Assembly (NCBI GenBank): GCA_905206365.1
Contig: CAJLHF010000004.1
Coordinates: 30,439 to 94,438, forward strand
DNA length: 64,000 nucleotides
Direction of reading: 5' to 3'
Source of the DNA: an uncultured Sutterella sp.
GTDB lineage: Bacteria > Pseudomonadota > Gammaproteobacteria > Burkholderiales > Burkholderiaceae_F
Under the pieces are notes generated by a model. It did no database searches. It saw nothing but the letters and a program-made list of their open reading frames with translations, and was not told the DNA's origin. The translations under genes and the position numbers were made by a program. Positions 61,990 through 64,000 of the stretch are shown here, piece after piece. Numbering within the stretch: position 1 is the stretch's first letter; each line of letters begins with the position of its first letter.

Positions 61990-63165
61990 ATGTTTAAGAA
62001 GACTCTTGCTGCCGCCGCCGTTCTCGGCGCTTTTGCCGGTTCCGCTTTCGCCGCCGACGTTACGCTCTACGGCGTCATCGACTACGGTTTCAACTATCAG
62101 CACGTCGACACGGACGCCGCCGGTACGGACGCCTCCGATTCCTTCCGCATGATGTCCGGTCAGAACTCCGGCTCGCGCTTCGGCCTCAAGGCTCAGGAAG
62201 ACCTCGGCAACGGCCTCCAGGTGGGCTTCGTCCTTGAAAACGGCTTCGACGCCGACGACGGTTCCTTTGACGGCAACGGCGACGACAAGATTTTCGGTCG
62301 TGAATCCCAGCTCTATCTCTCCGGTGCCTTCGGTACGGTCTCCTTCGGCCGCGTCGGTCAGATGGCGAGCGCGAACGGCTCGTTCGGCATCCTCGGCGGC
62401 GCTTCGCCCTTCTCGGGCGGCTGGCAGGATTCCGTCGGTCAGAAGTTTGTGTTCGCGAACGGCTTCGCTCGCTTTGACAACACCGTCACCTACGTGACGC
62501 CGGAATTCGCGGGCCTCAAGGTCTACGCTCAGTATTCGTTCCAGAACGATGCGGGTAAGAATGCTGATGGTACGGCCAAGGATCCGGGCACGGAAGGCAA
62601 GTCCTCGGTGGACCGCTACTACGGCATCGGCGCCACCTACACGAACAACAACCTCTACCTCGTCGGTATCGTCGACTCCATGAACTGGGATTCGACGGCT
62701 ACGGGCGCCAACCTCGACGACCAGCTCGCCGTCACGCTCGGCGGTGCCTACGACTTCGGCGTCGCGAAGCTCTACGCTTCGGGTCAGTACTTCGACAACG
62801 CCAAGGCGGTCGGTCAGAAGCGTGCTACGGAAACGGGTTCCATCGCCGACGGCTACAGCTTTGCCACTCTTGAAGGCGCCGAAGGTTGGGGCCTCAACGT
62901 CGGCGTGGGCGTTCCCGTCTTCGGCGGCACGGCCAAGGCTCAGGTTGCCTACATGGATGCCGAATCCACGCGCGACAGCGACATGAACGTTTCGCGTTGG
63001 AGCCTTGCCGCGGGCTACGACTACAACCTCTCGAAGCGTACGATGGTCTACACGGCCGCCGCCTACACGCGCGACGACGTTTCGGAACAGTACCAGGCTA
63101 CGACCCATACGGGTTCCAACCCCTCCACGGTTGAAGTCATGGCCGGTATCGTCCACAAGTTCTGA
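61990..63165 (+). CDS. Gram-negative outer-membrane porin
   Basis: The 391-residue protein has a signal peptide MFKKTLAAAAVLGAFAGSAF cleaved before ADVTLYGVIDYG. That is the typical start of Burkholderiales trimeric general porins. Alternating aromatic/polar beta strands follow, and the last residue is phenylalanine (GIVHKF), the C-terminal signal recognised by BamA. The codon choice is uniform with repeated preferred codons, as in highly expressed genes. The ATG at 61990 was chosen for its signal peptide; the upstream in-frame sequence is not homologous. A strong terminator follows. Confidence 0.93.
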   Translation: MFKKTLAAAAVLGAFAGSAFAADVTLYGVIDYGFNYQHVDTDAAGTDASDSFRMMSGQNSGSRFGLKAQEDLGNGLQVGFVLENGFDADDGSFDGNGDDKIFGRESQLYLSGAFGTVSFGRVGQMASANGSFGILGGASPFSGGWQDSVGQKFVFANGFARFDNTVTYVTPEFAGLKVYAQYSFQNDAGKNADGTAKDPGTEGKSSVDRYYGIGATYTNNNLYLVGIVDSMNWDSTATGANLDDQLAVTLGGAYDFGVAKLYASGQYFDNAKAVGQKRATETGSIADGYSFATLEGAEGWGLNVGVGVPVFGGTAKAQVAYMDAESTRDSDMNVSRWSLAAGYDYNLSKRTMVYTAAAYTRDDVSEQYQATTHTGSNPSTVEVMAGIVHKF

Positions 63166-63221
63166 TTCGGGAACTTGAGTCGCTTATCCTTGGATTGAGC
63201 GACGCAAGCTTCGGGCTTTCG

Positions 63222-63251
63222 GGAGCGCATGGGTTGCACGACATGCGCTCC
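63222..63251. repeat. Perfect inverted repeat after the porin gene
   Basis: GGAGCGCATG and CATGCGCTCC are separated by ten bases. No T run follows; the true terminator is further on. It could stabilise the 3' end of the porin mRNA. Confidence 0.55.
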
Positions 63252-63277
63252 GCGTGAAGAACGAAGCCAAAACGAAC

Positions 63278-63316
63278 AAACCCCTCCGTCGGATCGCGAC
63301 CGTCGGAGGGGTTTTT
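63278..63316 (+). terminator. Intrinsic terminator of the porin gene
   Basis: AAACCCCTCCGTCG pairs with CGTCGGAGGGGTTT around a GATCGCGAC core, followed by T residues. Confidence 0.92.
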
Positions 63317-63353
63317 CATATCCTCCCCGAATCCGTGGTCGGAGCCGTGCAAT

Positions 63354-63389
63354 GAAAAACCTCCCGACGGGAAGCCCGTTCGGGAGGTT
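63354..63389 (-). terminator. Intrinsic terminator of the phoH-like gene
   Basis: On the minus strand AACCTCCCGA pairs with TCGGGAGGTT and is followed by TTTTCATT. It lies 26 bases after the stop codon. Confidence 0.85.
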
Positions 63390-63415
63390 GAAGGAAAGGT
63401 CCGTCGGCTCTTGCG

Positions 63416-64000
63416 TCAGAGTGCTTCGGCGGCAAACTCCGCAAGGCGCGAACGTTCGCCGCGCGTGAGCGTGATCGTCGCCGCGTGTTCCCACCCCTGG
63501 AAGCGTTCCACCACGTAGGTGAGACCCGAACTGCCTTCGGTGAGGTACGGGGTGTCGATCTGTGCGATGTTGCCCAGGCAAACGATCTTCGTGCCCGGAC
63601 CCGCACGCGTGATGAGGGTCTTCATCTGCTTGGGGGAGAGGTTTTGCGCTTCGTCGATGATGACGAACTTCTGAAGGAACGTGCGTCCGCGCATGAAGCT
63701 CATCGACTTGACGCGCACGCGGTTGCGGATGATGTCCATCGAGGCCTGACGCCCCCATTCGCCGCCCGCGTCGGACTTGTGGAGAACTTCGAGGTTGTCT
63801 TCAAGGGCGCCCATCCAGGGAGCCATCTTTTCTTCTTCCGTACCGGGCAGGAATCCGATGTCTTCGCCGAGACTCACCGTGGCGCGCGTCATGATGATTT
63901 CGGAATAGCGTCGTACGTCGATCGTCTGTGTGAGGGCGGCCGCGAGCGTCATGAGCGTTTTGCCCGTGCCCGCCTGACCGAGAATCGTCACGAAATCGAT
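63416..64000 (-). CDS. PhoH-family ATPase, C-terminal part (cut by window edge)
   Basis: At least 195 residues are visible; the gene begins beyond the right edge and the reading frame is open to the last base. Walker A GQAGTGKT is near the visible start, then Walker B KFVIIDEAQNLSPKQMKTLI and the PhoH-type GNIAQIDTPYLTEGSSGLTY. The C-terminus EFAAEAL ends before a terminator. The sequence resembles the PhoH2/YlaK group, in which an N-terminal PIN ribonuclease domain is usually fused; that part would lie outside the window. PhoH proteins are linked to RNA turnover, and the name does not prove phosphate control. Confidence 0.9.
   Translation of the reverse strand: MDFVTILGQAGTGKTLMTLAAALTQTIDVRRYSEIIMTRATVSLGEDIGFLPGTEEEKMAPWMGALEDNLEVLHKSDAGGEWGRQASMDIIRNRVRVKSMSFMRGRTFLQKFVIIDEAQNLSPKQMKTLITRAGPGTKIVCLGNIAQIDTPYLTEGSSGLTYVVERFQGWEHAATITLTRGERSRLAEFAAEAL

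Noticed and set aside
63416..64000. phoH-like gene as part of the Pho regulon
   Set aside because: No Pho box is visible near it, its start lies outside the window, and PhoH2-type proteins are generally not tied to phosphate control.

Overview
The window is a GC-rich, densely coded Gram-negative chromosome segment. Gene order and protein families point to a betaproteobacterium of the order Burkholderiales. The trimmed, host-associated look of its conserved operons suggests the family Sutterellaceae (Sutterella-like), but no 16S gene is present and this assignment is inference. No phage, insertion sequence or CRISPR array was seen. About 55 genes are called, almost all intact; only the phoH-like gene at the right edge is cut by the window.

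Layout. 0-3.1 kb: pheT, ihfA and tRNA-Pro(GGG). 3.1-9.4 kb: a complete phosphate regulon (four-repeat Pho box, pstS-pstC-pstA-pstB-phoU-phoB-phoR, strong terminator). 9.4-12.2 kb: a GltS-like carrier and an M20 amidohydrolase. 12.4-15.9 kb: surE, nlpD and rlmD, without pcm and rpoS. 16-37.5 kb: the conserved block ndk-rlmN-rodZ-ispG-hisS-yfgM-bamB-der-hfq-hflX // hflK-hflC-DUF2065-purA-phosphoribosyltransferase. Between hflX and hflK sits a 4.5-kb minus-strand accessory group: MFS transporter, ferredoxin-reductase-like flavoprotein, M20 peptidase, yjiG and yjiH. 37.6-43.6 kb: an MscS-type channel, a solitary HicB-like protein, and an ADP-ribosylglycohydrolase / PfkB kinase / NCS1 permease cassette. 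43.7-50.6 kb: tRNA-Leu(CAG), rnr-rlmB, rpsF-priB-rpsR-rplI and dnaB. 50.6-61.6 kb: a DUF456 protein, a LeuE-like exporter and recC-recB-recD. 62-64 kb: a major porin with a strongly structured leader, then the C-terminal part of a minus-strand PhoH-family ATPase.

How the parts work together. The Pho region is one self-regulating unit: PhoR/PhoB should act on the Pho box in front of pstS, and the Pst complex with PhoU should signal back to PhoR. The long conserved block couples RNA modification (RlmN, RlmD, RlmB, RNase R), isoprenoid synthesis (IspG), outer-membrane assembly (BamB), ribosome biogenesis (Der, HflX), RNA chaperoning (Hfq) and membrane protease control (HflK/HflC). The accessory groups are mostly uptake-plus-hydrolase pairs for peptides, acylated amino acids and nucleoside-like glycosides, which fits an asaccharolytic gut lifestyle (inference).

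The most unusual points are the ARH/PfkB/NCS1 cassette, the absence of pcm, rpoS, pilF and hisZ from places where relatives usually carry them, a probable CTG start for hflX, the RD-rich extension of HflK, the acidic extension of RecB, a palindrome shared by the ihfA and purA upstream regions, and the multi-hairpin porin leader.
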